Origin: Cydia pomonella
Lineage: Eukaryota; Arthropoda; Insecta; Lepidoptera; Tortricidae
Assembly: GCF_033807575.1 (NCBI RefSeq)
Contig: NC_084710.1
Coordinates: 20,750,357-20,814,356, forward strand
DNA: 64,000 nt
Direction: 5' to 3'
The notes beneath the pieces were generated by a model that was not told where the DNA came from, ran no database searches, and saw only the letters and a list, made by a program, of their open reading frames with translations. The position numbers and the translations under genes are program-made. Of this stretch, positions 1 to 10,206 are shown piece after piece (the stretch's first letter is position 1; each line of letters opens with the position of its first letter).

Positions 1-1213
1 CCTGTCATTAAAATTCAAATTGACCGCGTAAATAATTCAGACAATTTCTGAACGAATACATCACATTTAACGTAATCAATAAATATCAATTTTATTTAAA
101 TGGGGTGTCTTGTTAGGTTATTCGTGTTACCACCAGTTCTACGAGCAATATACATAAGCATTATCCCCGAGAAGATATCGTGTATTCAAAATTTTGGACC
201 AAACTAATACACGAACTGATATCAAAAATTGAAATTTGTTTATAGCTTCAGATTTTCGTTTTCGCGGTTGGTCCTCAGGGCAGAAGAAGAGGAGATGGTG
301 GGACGACCTGGACACTGGACATCTAAAAAAAACATTTATCTCAGACCTTGGTCCATACATTGTTAGTTTTGACTTAATTCCTTAAGCACAGATAAAAATC
401 AATTTTTTTGTCATTTCGATCCACTATGCTTTTTTTCTCTATGGGAGCGCGGCGGAACGTGATTGGTAATTGTTTTTACAGTTGACTACAGTGAATCAAA
501 ATAAATGTTACGGTTGAGTTTGGGACCCACACATGAAAAGTACGCAATTATAGTTTGCTATACGAAATCTTAATTCAACCATTACAGTCGACCAGAAGAA
601 AAATAATTAAATCCGTTCATCAGTCCTGGGCTGGCTAATATCATTTCCCCAATTAAGTTGTACTGTCATGTATGGTCATTCTTATTGTAAATCAACAATT
701 TTTATTAAACAAATTTAAGTCTATCGCTTAGAATCTTAGAACTAAAGTGACAAAAAACTACCAACAGATGAATGTATTCAATTCAGCTGATTGAAACTTC
801 ACCGCAACGATCACAAAAAGGCAATTTAGACAAAAAATCCCTGATAAGAAATCCAATATGGCGCCGAGGTATTTCATTCTGATTGGTATCCCTTTAAACA
901 TAAATTTGAACCGCGGCGGCGCGAGATGGGCTGTCGGAACTAGATTTGTGAGAAGAGCGTCAGCCCTTTACATGTGTTTTTAAAAAAAACATAAGAATAG
1001 TTATAATCTGAAAAACTTTTGAATGAAAGTAGGTAAGTAACTATTTCACTTTAATTAAATTACTAGTTTACTCTTGAGTTTGCTAGACTGCCAGGAGTGA
1101 ATATTAGGGCTCCTAACCAAGATACTAATTGTTTAACGATAAAGACCAATCGAAATTAAAAATATCGGTCCTATTCGAACTTTGAGATACGTCAAAAATT
1201 TCCTAGAGATACG
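1..1213. other. No gene seen; AT-rich flank
   Basis: Short open frames only, none with recognisable protein features. Around 285-311 a stretch reading AGGAGATGGTGGGACGACCTGG resembles the 3' coding end of RTE-type LINEs (GRPRRRWWDDL-like) but is too short and eroded to call firmly. Confidence 0.4.
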
Positions 1214-1346
1214 ATCTTCTTCTTTTTCCTCGCGTTGTCCCGGCATTTTTGCCACGGCTCAGAGGAGCCTGCGGTCCGCTTGACAACTATCCCAAGATTT
1301 AGCGACTGCCATCTCACCTTCCAACTCAGAGGGTAAACTAGGCCTT
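1214..1346 (-). mobile_element. SINE 3' tail fragment (family S1)
   Basis: On the minus strand this matches the 3' half of the SINE at 43655-43950: 'agtttaccctctg', 'ttgggat.agttg', 'caggctcc', 'tgagccgtggcaaaaatg'. The tRNA-like head is missing. Confidence 0.7.
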
Positions 1347-1362
1347 GTTTAGTCTTTCGTAG

Positions 1363-1560
1363 CTAACGAGAGGGCTCCATCCTGCGCACGTGCCCCAACC
1401 ACCGTAAGCGTCTCTGTTTCAAGACTGCTGTGATACTGGGTAATCGTGCGATGCTAAGTACCTTCTCGTTTGTGACTCGACCCTTCCACGAGAAATTTAA
1501 AACGAGAAGTTGTTCAATTTCCGTTCCTGTTTGGCATATGACGTCCAAGTTTCAGAACCG
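1363..1560 (-). mobile_element. LINE reverse transcriptase C-terminal fragment
   Basis: A 61-codon frame reads SWKGRVTNEKVLSIARLPSI then ...QRRLRWLGHVRRM, the typical region after the polymerase domain in RTE-like LINE proteins, where ...RLRWLGHVxRM is common. No catalytic motifs are present, so it is a dead 3' fragment. It abuts a SINE tail. Confidence 0.7.
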
Positions 1561-2371
1561 TACAAAATTATGGACAAAATACATGTCTGATAAACAATCA
1601 TCTTCGTGTTTATGTTTTACATTATATCTATGAGTAAAGTTAATGTCAGAGCGAACAATTTCGTTTTATATCAAACCGTTTTGCGAAGGATAATTTAATT
1701 TAGCAAGAGAAAGGGTTGCTGGAACACATATTTTTATGGAATCACATTATCTACAGCATAATACGGGTAAGTAATACGGGTCCTTTCCCTTTATGTAATT
1801 GCGAGTAATGGATATGGCTGATGAATGTGAAAGGTTTAGGTACTGATTCATGTTTTCTGTGGAATGTCTAAGACATTTTTTGCCACAGGTCGAACTTTTT
1901 TGGCAGATTCTTAAACGAAATGTTTGCCGATTATATGAGTCAAGTAAAGTTAGATATTAGTATAGTGTAAATAATAAGTGATAGAGAAAAGAGGCTCTTT
2001 TTGTAGATTTTAAACTAAAAAAATTAAAGAATAATAGACGGAAGCCACTCCAGTACCTGAAATTGAATTAATCACGGCTAAAGTAGGTAATGTTTTTACA
2101 TTCAAAAATAAAATAAATATTATTTTCGTGCTCTGAAAGTTGGTCATTACTGTTCTATGAAGTGTGCAGAAAGTGATACGTTTTTGCACCAGAGCGTTTT
2201 AGATTCCATATACGTTTTTTTACGATAAACAATTAAAATATAGTTTAAAATGGAGTTGTACAACAATTTCCATACTGATATTCAACTCCCCATTCCATAA
2301 ATTTATCTTGTTTAATTCAAAGTACCCTAAAAGAAAACATTTATTTCGGACAATGAGATTCCACAAAACGT
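1561..2371. other. Unassigned AT-rich DNA
   Basis: No coding signal or repeat recognised. Confidence 0.4.
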
Positions 2372-2516
2372 ATTGGTTATGGTAGAGGGGGCAAACGAGC
2401 AGACGGATCACCTGATGGCTAGCGATCACCGCCGCCCATGGACACCTGCAACACCAGAGGGGGTTGTAAGTGCGTTGCCGGCCTTTAAGATGGGAGTACG
2501 CTCTTTTCTTGAAGAT
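2372..2516 (+). repeat. Dispersed repeat R1
   Basis: Contains the landmarks 'cggatcacctgatgg', 'gcgatcaccgccgcccatgg' and 'gatgggagtacgctctttt', and matches the minus strand at 41603-41741. It is a repeat type I recognise as common in Lepidoptera; its class is uncertain. Confidence 0.75.
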
Positions 2517-2754
2517 TTGAACTTATAACTAAATTACATGAAAACTTTTAAAATTAAGAAGTACTAAGTAAGTAAGTAGTCATGTTTTTTTTTTAAATAC
2601 ACATGTATTTTACTTTCTTCGTTTACGAAATGAAAAGTAGAGTGTTTAACTCGGGTGAAAGGCACCATTTTAGTCTCGGAATTATTGGCTACTACTACCT
2701 GAACATAAATAAGTGCCTTTGATCCCTTGGTTAACAATCTATTATTAATACTAT

Positions 2755-2880
2755 TGTTTATTTATTTGTTTATTAAATCTTTATGGCACAGTAAATTTTT
2801 TATAAAAGGCTAACTTAATACCAGAAGGCATTCTCTTCTCTACCAGTTAATCCTTAGACCAAACAGAGATCAAGCAGTAG
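2755..2880 (-). repeat. LINE-tail-like repeat, copy 1
   Basis: Shares 'ttaataccagaaggcattctc', 'taccagt' and 'accaaacag' landmarks in order with 57345-57460. T-rich start suggests a minus-strand poly(A) retroposon tail. Confidence 0.5.
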
Positions 2881-3745
2881 GTAGGTAATAGGTGCAAGGA
2901 ATATTCACAATGTACGAGAATTGAATATTAAATATAAATGTATATGTCGATCGTTTTCTCTTTTTAGAAAATTCCTTTGAAGGTAAATAAGGACAGTTCC
3001 TATCATAGTTTTATTTTTATACCCGCAACGTTTTATTGACAACTTGTAAAGGGTCCCTTCCACCCTGCACTAATACAGATACTTATTTATGAGAAATAAA
3101 GTGCTCCCATGTTTACGCTTCAGTGCGCTAACATTTTTCGCATTCACAGGGTTGAGTAAGCATCAATAGTGGGTTGCAATTTTAATATAAGTATTGCTTT
3201 ACTTTTGTATGAGAATTAATATAAGTATTACTTTACTCTTATCTGAATGCAAAGTAGCGCGATCACACTGAAAATGTAGCACATTATACAATTTGTAGCA
3301 TACATACCTACATATAACCATGCCTTTTTCCCAGAGAGGTAGGCAGAAACTACAGATTTCCACTTGCTACGAATTCTATGTATGTACCTACCTCTTTCGC
3401 TTCCTTCACTTTCATAACATTCCTCATACACGCTTGCCGGTTTAGGGAGCTCTTGACCTGGTCTTTCGTCAGGATTTCCCCGATGTGATCAGAGAAAGTC
3501 GGCCGAGGTCTATCCCTTTCAGCTTACTCTCCTTCTCCCTTATACATTACTCTCTTTGTTAGCCTTCTTTCACTCATGCTTTCCATGGCCCCAAACCATA
3601 TCAACATATCTTTCAAAATTTTTGTCACTACATCTATTTTTTCTTCAGTCCACTTGTACTTGTACTATTCCAATTCTTCTCACACTGTTCCTAATTCCAC
3701 TTTTACCTTATCAAACTGTTCCTAATTCTGTAGCAATTTGACCGT
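2881..3745. other. Unassigned DNA upstream of the RTE element
   Basis: Short open frames without recognisable features. Confidence 0.35.
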
Positions 3746-3996
3746 AGTTATATTAAACGTCCTCGACAAGACGTTAAACTGTCGCACACACTTTGTGTGA
3801 AACGCTGGCTAGGGCATATTTTTGGCCTAGACAGACAGTCAATATCAGAGTAGGGTATTGACTCAGGGTGGCGGCGGAAGAATGGCTAGTCTATCAACGA
3901 CGGCACCCGCGAACCGAGTTAGAAGGTTCACTACTCACCTACCAACACGCACTGGACGAGCGCGGTAGGTTAATCGTCTAAACCCCCCCTTTTAAT
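3746..3996 (+). mobile_element. Probable 5'UTR of the RTE LINE
   Basis: Noticeably richer in G+C than the flank and directly ahead of the LINE's first ATG. The exact 5' end cannot be fixed because no target-site duplication was found. Confidence 0.5.
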
Positions 3997-5157
3997 ATGA
4001 ATAAGCAAGCAAAGAAATGGCCCCTAGGGCCCGGCGGTTCGGATAACTCCGCCGATGACGGTAGGTGGAAATTGTCCAGAACTCGGGGTGCGAAGAATCT
4101 CCGGGCGTCACGACCTCTCCGTCAAACGACATCGGCCAAAGCAAATAAGGACTCCGATAACAAATTAAACGTAATTACCTACAATACCAGGACATTGCGT
4201 ACAGAAGAAAGATTGTTAGAGCTGGAAAATTCTCTTCAACATATCAACTGGGACATAGTTGGCCTCTCCGAAGTGCGTAGAGAAGGCCAAGATGCTGTCG
4301 AACGAGAAAATACCATATTTTTCTATTGCGGAAATTCAGGCGGCCGAAATGGAGTAGGCTTCTTAGTTCAAAAGAAATGGAAAGACAATATAATTGAATT
4401 TATTTCATATTCCGACAGAATAGCGGTTTTAAAATTTCAACTCACAGAAAAACAGAATTTAACCTTAATTCAAACTTATGCACCGACAACAACCCACCCG
4501 GACGAAGAAGTTGAAGAGTTCTATGACCTATTAAATAAAGCTAGCGATGAGCACCGTGCTACGTACAACCTGATTCTTGGCGACTTCAACGCTAAGATAG
4601 GGAAAAGGCAACCACTGGATGACACCAAAACAGTCGGGCCTCATGGTCTTGGAGACCGAAACGAGAGGGGCTCTCGTCTCATCCAGTTTGCCTTTGGAAG
4701 AAACATGCAAATTTCCAATAGTTATTTTTTCAAAAAACTTCACCGAAGGTGGACCTGGTTATCGCCGAATTCCCGCACTAGAAATGAAATAGACTATGTA
4801 ATTGCATCCAATAACCAAATTGTCAAAAACATCCAAACAATAAACAATATAAAATTTAGCTCCGATCATCGACCACTCCGTGCCATATTAATTTTCAACA
4901 AGTCGATTTATCGCAAGCAACTGATTTTAAAAACTAAAATAAGGAGACATGACAAAGATACACTCATAGTGCACAAACAAAAATTTAATTTAGAATTGAA
5001 TAACTATTTTGATGTATTGGAAAACCAGAAAGAAGATAACGTAGATAGTCAGTATAACCATATAATTAACAGTATTAGAAAGGCCAGCAATAAAATAAAA
5101 TCAACCAAAAACAAACATAAAAAACTAACCGAAAAAAACAATCAAACTTATAGATGA
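3997..5157 (+). CDS. RTE-type LINE, endonuclease part
   Basis: 386 codons encoding an apurinic-like endonuclease that nicks target DNA for retrotransposition. Family motifs appear in order: NVITYNTRTL (Asn63), GLSEVRREGQ (Glu92), QTYAPTT (Tyr161), LILGDFNAKIG (Asp196, Asn198), EIDYVI (Asp266) and SSDHRPL (Asp290, His291). All expected catalytic residues are present. The frame then runs off into KKLTEKNNQTYR and stops. In intact relatives this protein continues straight into the reverse transcriptase; here the shift falls in the A-run at 5132-5138. Not a host gene. Confidence 0.9.
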   Translation: MNKQAKKWPLGPGGSDNSADDGRWKLSRTRGAKNLRASRPLRQTTSAKANKDSDNKLNVITYNTRTLRTEERLLELENSLQHINWDIVGLSEVRREGQDAVERENTIFFYCGNSGGRNGVGFLVQKKWKDNIIEFISYSDRIAVLKFQLTEKQNLTLIQTYAPTTTHPDEEVEEFYDLLNKASDEHRATYNLILGDFNAKIGKRQPLDDTKTVGPHGLGDRNERGSRLIQFAFGRNMQISNSYFFKKLHRRWTWLSPNSRTRNEIDYVIASNNQIVKNIQTINNIKFSSDHRPLRAILIFNKSIYRKQLILKTKIRRHDKDTLIVHKQKFNLELNNYFDVLENQKEDNVDSQYNHIINSIRKASNKIKSTKNKHKKLTEKNNQTYR

Positions 5158-6982
5158 GAGACAGTCTTTACACTTCGAAACGAATAGTCCAGAATATAGA
5201 GCAAAAGATAAAATGGTAAAACGTAGCATCCGTGCAGATATCAGACACCATAATACAAAACTGGTAGAAATAGCCCTAACAAAAAACAAATCGCTCAAGG
5301 CCGCAAAAAAAGGTGCATCACAGGGGCAAAGCTGGGTAACTAGCTTGAGAGACAGCAGAGGAACTAAGCAGGGAGACAGGAATGTAATTTTGAATATTTC
5401 TACCGAATATTATAAGGCTCTTTACTCTGATCCCCTCCGAACTCAAGATCCACCAATCGAAGACGTTAGTTTCAGCACCATCCCACCAATTACAGAGCAT
5501 GATGTGCACCTGGCACTTCAAAAGATGAAGTACAGTAGAAGCGCGGGTGAGGATGGCGTCACAACTGAAACATTGCGAGTTGGGGAGCCATCATTAATTC
5601 CACACATTTGTAAATTATTTAACAAAATTATAGAAACTCAATCTTTTCCAAAAAATATGTGCCACTCAAACATAATCCTGTTGCATAAGAAGGGCGACAA
5701 GGCTGATATAGGTAATTATCGCCCCATTAGCCTTGTGTCCCATCTTTACAAAATATTTATAAAAATTATGGAAAGCCGCATTTCGGGCCAGCTGGATCTG
5801 CACCAACCACCCGAACAAGCGGGATTCCGCCCCGGCTTGTCTACCACCGACCACCTGCACACGTTAAACCAAGTTATCGAAAAATGCTACGAACATAACC
5901 TCCCCCTCTACTTAGCGTTCGTAGATTATACAAAAGCGTTCGACAGTATATCGCACCATGCCATCTTCACAGCTCTGCGTCACCAAGAAATAGACCCCAA
6001 GTACATCGAACTTCTAAGCACAATATACAAACACAGTACAGCCGCCATAAAATTACAGTCTTCTGGCCCGTCCTTCGAAGTACAAAGGGGAGTGAAACAA
6101 GGAGATCCGCTATCGCCGAAACTTTTCACCAGCACATTGGAACATGTCTTCCGAAAGCTTGCGCCGCGCTGGGAAGACAAGGGGCTGGTTGTCGGCGAGA
6201 AAAGGTTAACCAACCTTCGCTTCGCCGATGATATAGTCCTGTTTTCCTCAACAGCATCCGAGCTACATCATATGCTAGAAGACCTTAGCAACGCAAGCCT
6301 CGAGGTCGGACTGAAGATGAACATGTCAAAGACCAAAGTCATGTCTAACGGCACAAAACGTAAGATTGAGGTAAACGGAGAGCACATTGCATATGTCGAT
6401 GAATACCTTTATTTGGGCCAAATAGTCTCTTTCCAGGCGCGACAAGAAAAAGAGGTCGACAGACGGACCGAGAACGCATGGAAGAGCTATTGGTCTATGA
6501 AAAACCTCATGAAGGGAGACCTACCTCTGTCACTCAAACGTAGGCTCATGGACATGTGCATACTTCCAGTCCTCACTTACGGTGCTCAGACTTGGTCTTT
6601 GACAGAAGCTCAGAAGTCCAAACTCGGGGTTTGCCAGAGAGCCATGGAGCGCAGCATATTAGGTGTTAAACTAAGGGATCGCATCCGGAACACCACGCTG
6701 CGCTCTAAAACTCAGATTATAGATGTAGCTCGAAAAGTGGCCAAGTTAAAGTGGGACTGGGCTGGGCATGTCTGCCGCATGCCGAATGACTTGTGGGCCA
6801 AGATAACCACGGATTGGGTGCCCCACGAGTCAAACCGGGGATCTGGCAGACCTCGTCGGCGATGGCGGGATAACTTAGACTCCTTTTTGAGGGACTGGTC
6901 GGTCGTAGCTCAAAACCGAGATGAGTGGAAGAAGAGGGGGGAGGCCTTTGCCCAGCAGTGGGACACAATGGGCTCGTTATAA
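5135..6982 (+). CDS. RTE-type LINE, reverse transcriptase part (frame-shifted)
   Basis: The frame is open from about 5135, with the first ATG at 5213 giving 589 residues. RT motifs numbered from that ATG: GNYRPISLVSHLYKIF (168-182), QAGFRPGLSTTDHLHTL (202-218), FVDYTKAFDSI with Asp238, RGVKQGDPLSPKLF (292-305), LRFADD with Asp339/Asp340, and EYLYLGQ. The C-terminus carries the usual WAGHVCRM and the end AFAQQWDTMGSL. The three polymerase aspartates are intact, so apart from one frameshift shared with the preceding ORF the element looks young. A short AT-rich 3' tail of repeated 'ataatat' follows the stop, as usual for RTE elements. Confidence 0.9.
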   Translation, partial: KTIKLIDERQSLHFETNSPEYRAKDKMVKRSIRADIRHHNTKLVEIALTKNKSLKAAKKGASQGQSWVTSLRDSRGTKQGDRNVILNISTEYYKALYSDPLRTQDPPIEDVSFSTIPPITEHDVHLALQKMKYSRSAGEDGVTTETLRVGEPSLIPHICKLFNKIIETQSFPKNMCHSNIILLHKKGDKADIGNYRPISLVSHLYKIFIKIMESRISGQLDLHQPPEQAGFRPGLSTTDHLHTLNQVIEKCYEHNLPLYLAFVDYTKAFDSISHHAIFTALRHQEIDPKYIELLSTIYKHSTAAIKLQSSGPSFEVQRGVKQGDPLSPKLFTSTLEHVFRKLAPRWEDKGLVVGEKRLTNLRFADDIVLFSSTASELHHMLEDLSNASLEVGLKMNMSKTKVMSNGTKRKIEVNGEHIAYVDEYLYLGQIVSFQARQEKEVDRRTENAWKSYWSMKNLMKGDLPLSLKRRLMDMCILPVLTYGAQTWSLTEAQKSKLGVCQRAMERSILGVKLRDRIRNTTLRSKTQIIDVARKVAKLKWDWAGHVCRMPNDLWAKITTDWVPHESNRGSGRPRRRWRDNLDSFLRDWSVVAQNRDEWKKRGEAFAQQWDTMGSL

Positions 6983-7009
6983 TAATATAATAATATATTA
7001 AAATGATTA

Positions 7010-7584
7010 TTTAAAAATAATACCCGAAATTGGTACGAGTATAACATTTGCTATGTCTTCTTATTAAAAATATTTCATCTCAGCGTTATTGTCTATGACC
7101 GAAATTCAATTTTGTACTAAGCATATGGGCCTGCAAACAAAAAGAGGGTGGGGGGGGGGTCTGGTATTCCGGAGTTTGAGTCGTTCCCGAGATAGTGTGT
7201 TTTTCCCCTTTTCGTATTTTTATTTTATTTTTTATTTTATTGGTATTCAGAATAACAACAGCCGTAAATATAACTAAACATATAAATGCTTACATAAAAG
7301 AAGGCCAATGACAGTCATCCATTAAATTGCAATATGTAACAAAATAAAATAACAAAAAATTTAAAAACAACGAAAAATATTTTCAAACAATCAAATCTGC
7401 TATGATACTCACACATTAACATATCCTAGTAAATCTTAAAACATTACTCATGTTAGAACGTCCTGGGTTCGGGCTGAAGCATCAGATACTTCCTTTTCTA
7501 CAGAAAGCATCACGTGATCATCAGTCACCTGTCATAGAAAACGAAGTGTCGGTTGCCACGGCCCGGTCTAGCGTGAGTCATCCT
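7010..7584. other. Unassigned AT-rich DNA
   Basis: Contains a G-run near 7150 and homopolymer stretches. No gene or repeat assigned. Confidence 0.35.
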
Positions 7585-7640
7585 TAAGGCTGCATTTTCA
7601 CCAGAGATGTGCGAGGATGCGTAGCGAGGGCTGCGTTTGT
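7585..7640 (+). repeat. Short repeat with 'agatgtgcgaggatgcgtag'
   Basis: 'caccagagatgtgcgaggat' and 'gcgtagcgagg' recur in inverse orientation at 9120-9250. The two blocks may be the ends of one inverted-repeat element now split by R2 and repeat D. Confidence 0.5.
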
Positions 7641-8032
7641 CATAAACCAATAGACCCGGACCCGGGTATGTCCTTAAACTACGTCCACAAGAGAGGTATG
7701 GGCATTGTGAATGTCATCTCGCTCTGTGTGGTAGGGCACAGCACAGCGGATGTCATTCCAGATCTAGAGCAGAGCCCAACTGGGGAAGTACCTCCACCTT
7801 ACAGAAAATCGCAGCCAAATAACACTAGACCCTACTCATAGTGTTGTGTTCCTGCCGGTGAGTAAGGTTGCCAGAGCTCAACGAGGGTGGGACCCCTCCC
7901 ACCCGTTAGGGTCGGCAACGCGCATGTAACTCCTCTGGAGTTGCCGGCGTACATAGGCTACGGATACTGCTTACCATCAGGCAGGCCGTATGCTTGTTTG
8001 CCACCGACGTAGTATTAAAAAAAAAAAAAGAA
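7641..8032 (+). repeat. Retroposon-like repeat R2, long copy
   Basis: Ends in an A-run (8017-8029). Its 3' part ('cagccaaataacactagacc', 'cctgccggtgagtaaggttg', 'gtatgcttgtttgcca') recurs at 24393-24497, 52808-52995 (minus) and 55685-55892. The poly(A) end indicates a retroposed LINE or SINE tail. Confidence 0.75.
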
Positions 8033-8194
8033 TCACTTATTTACCTATCCTCGCTTACCGTAGCTCTAGTGGAAACAGCTCAGTGGAGCGCGGTTTATTT
8101 ACATATATAACAAAAGAAGGTTCTGTGTAAGGAATGTGTTGCGAAGTACAGACGCGAGCGAGAAACTATCAGTCACTTGCTCTGCCCCCGCCTT

Positions 8195-9100
8195 GACTTC
8201 GCACGGTTATTAGGGTTCCATACCAAAAATGTACAAAAGGAACCCTTATGGTGCCCTCTGTTCATCCGTCCGACTGTCTGGCTGTCACAACGCTAAATAT
8301 CTCGAGAAACACCTAAGCTATCGATTTGAAATTTGGTATAGTTATGAAGAACGCTAACCCAGACACGTTGGAAGTATTTATTTTTTATTAACTATGGAAA
8401 ATGCCCAATCTGAAGAGGGGGCAAAATTGTCAAGGGGGGAAAAGTCTTGTGACTAGGGCAAACGGGGTACCATTTAAAAGAGTTTAAATTGTACATTTCA
8501 AAACATTTTCATTCATTTTATAGTAAAAAAAAAAGATTTATTAACGAAAATGTGAAATAAAAGACCATTCCCCCAATTATCTCTGAAGATTACCAAAGAA
8601 AAATTATGTATTTTTATATAATACTAACATAACTATAAATTTTACAGAAAAAATATAATCAAACCTCTATCTTGATAACATTTTTTAAATCAACAAAAAA
8701 CATTTCCCAATTTAACTAACTTTACGTGTGTTTATTGCACTTGAAATTTCTATGAGATTACATAAAATATACCTTTTTTGTTCAAATAAGGGTAATTACA
8801 CGAGACTGTAACGTCAGTTACCAATTCTTACGTGTGTTACTCGTAATTAAGCAAATTTAAGTGTCTGTATGTCTGGCGTAGCCCTACAGGTAGATATCTG
8901 GATACTTAAATGTGCTTCATTAATGTAAGAACACACGAAAGAATTGGTAACTGACGGTACAGTCTCGTGGAATTACCCATAAAAAATTTTATACTTAGTA
9001 TAGGATCAAAAGTCTTTCGCCTTTATAGTTACATGAGATAATTCAATGTATGTACGGAACCCTCGGTGCGCGAGTAAAGCGAACCGTGACCGATTTTTTT
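8195..9100 (-). repeat. Dispersed repeat D, long copy
   Basis: In reverse orientation this matches 29508-30160: 'ctatcgatttgaaatttgg', 'gaacgctaacccagacac', 'tttctatgagattacat', and the 'cctcggtgcgcgagtaaa' end. Short pieces also lie at 30386-30470 and 47985-48058. It is a type widespread in Lepidoptera; non-autonomous, class unknown. Confidence 0.7.
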
Positions 9101-9119
9101 TTAAAGAGCCACATACCTT

Positions 9120-9250
9120 CTCTACGCACCCTCGCTGCACATAGCTACTTCGCACATCTCTGGTAGAAATAGAAACATTCACAACGTTTCACATCCTAGC
9201 TACACATCCTTGCATCGCTCAGCTACCTCGCACATTTTTGTTGGAAACGC
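9120..9250 (-). repeat. Inverse partner of the 7585 repeat
   Basis: Two tandem versions of 'cgcacat.t.tggtagaaa' and 'cacatccttgcatcgctc' are complementary to 7585-7640. Confidence 0.5.
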
Positions 9251-9654
9251 AGCGTTATTCAATATTAACAAATAACTCAAACCGCAACTCCTTTCATTAT
9301 TCCTCATGACGTCAACCATGCTAAAATCTCGGACAAGAAAAGGCACGAGGCCGGAAGCCAACTGCAAATAATTCGGGCAGAACACGTGTCCCTACCCACA
9401 TGTATACCAGGAACTAGTGATGTGCCAAATTGAGTGAAAAAGTAAGTAGATAAGATTGAGGTACCTTCTTACAGAGCTATATGCGGCACGTGGACATCAA
9501 ACGTTCAAGCGGTCTAAGAAAAGGGAAAAATTCTTGATTCGACTTTCTATCGGGCAAGTGTAACATATCAAAATATGACTAGACTAGAACTACTCTAGAC
9601 TATAATTACCTACGTCTTTACGGTTTTGTTTTTAGTAAAGCAGTAAGGACTAGC

Positions 9655-9780
9655 AGTGGCAAAATGGATCCATTTTTATCACTTGTCACTATTCCCGTCA
9701 CTTTCGCACTTACATACTTGTTAAAACGTGACAAGCATGGTGACTAATGATAAAGAGCCGGCCATCTTAGCCCTACAGGA
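9655..9780 (+). repeat. Dispersed repeat F, copy 1
   Basis: 'tttttatcacttgtcactat', 'cccgtcactttc' and 'catcttagccctacag' are shared in order with 61188-61312. It contains an internal inverted 'gtgacaagcatggtgac' motif. Confidence 0.65.
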
Positions 9781-10076
9781 AGTAAATGATTACATCAATA
9801 CTTTAAAGTATTTTAACCGGATTCAATGAGGACAAGGTTCTTTTTATTTTAATGATTTTTTGGTAATTGACTTCGTGTAAACGCTGTAAGAACGCTTTAA
9901 GAAAAAAAGCATATAGATAAATAGAAGATAACTATAATAGAGTCTAATTTGGAATTGTAACTTGGTAACCTTATAACGTTCATTTAAGGGCTGTAGTAAA
10001 GTCGTGGACATATATTTAATCCACGTTCTTAAATTTCGAAAAATCTAAAAAACAAATTAGAAGCTTAACAAAGTAT

Positions 10077-10206
10077 CAGTATTGCGATACAACGAGGAAA
10101 TGCGGCCAGCATCCTTGGTACAATGCCTCAAGGCCCTATTTCAGATTTAAGCTAGTTATAGTTATCCTCTGTATATACTCATTATGTATATTGTTATGTT
10201 AAATAA
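10077..10206 (+). mobile_element. Retroelement ORF C-terminal fragment
   Basis: Reads SISIAIQRGNAASILGTMPQ then GPISDLS and stop, and the same peptide is encoded on the minus strand at 48425-48600. I recognise this as a conserved C-terminus found in reverse-transcriptase-type element proteins, but I cannot assign the family. Confidence 0.55.
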
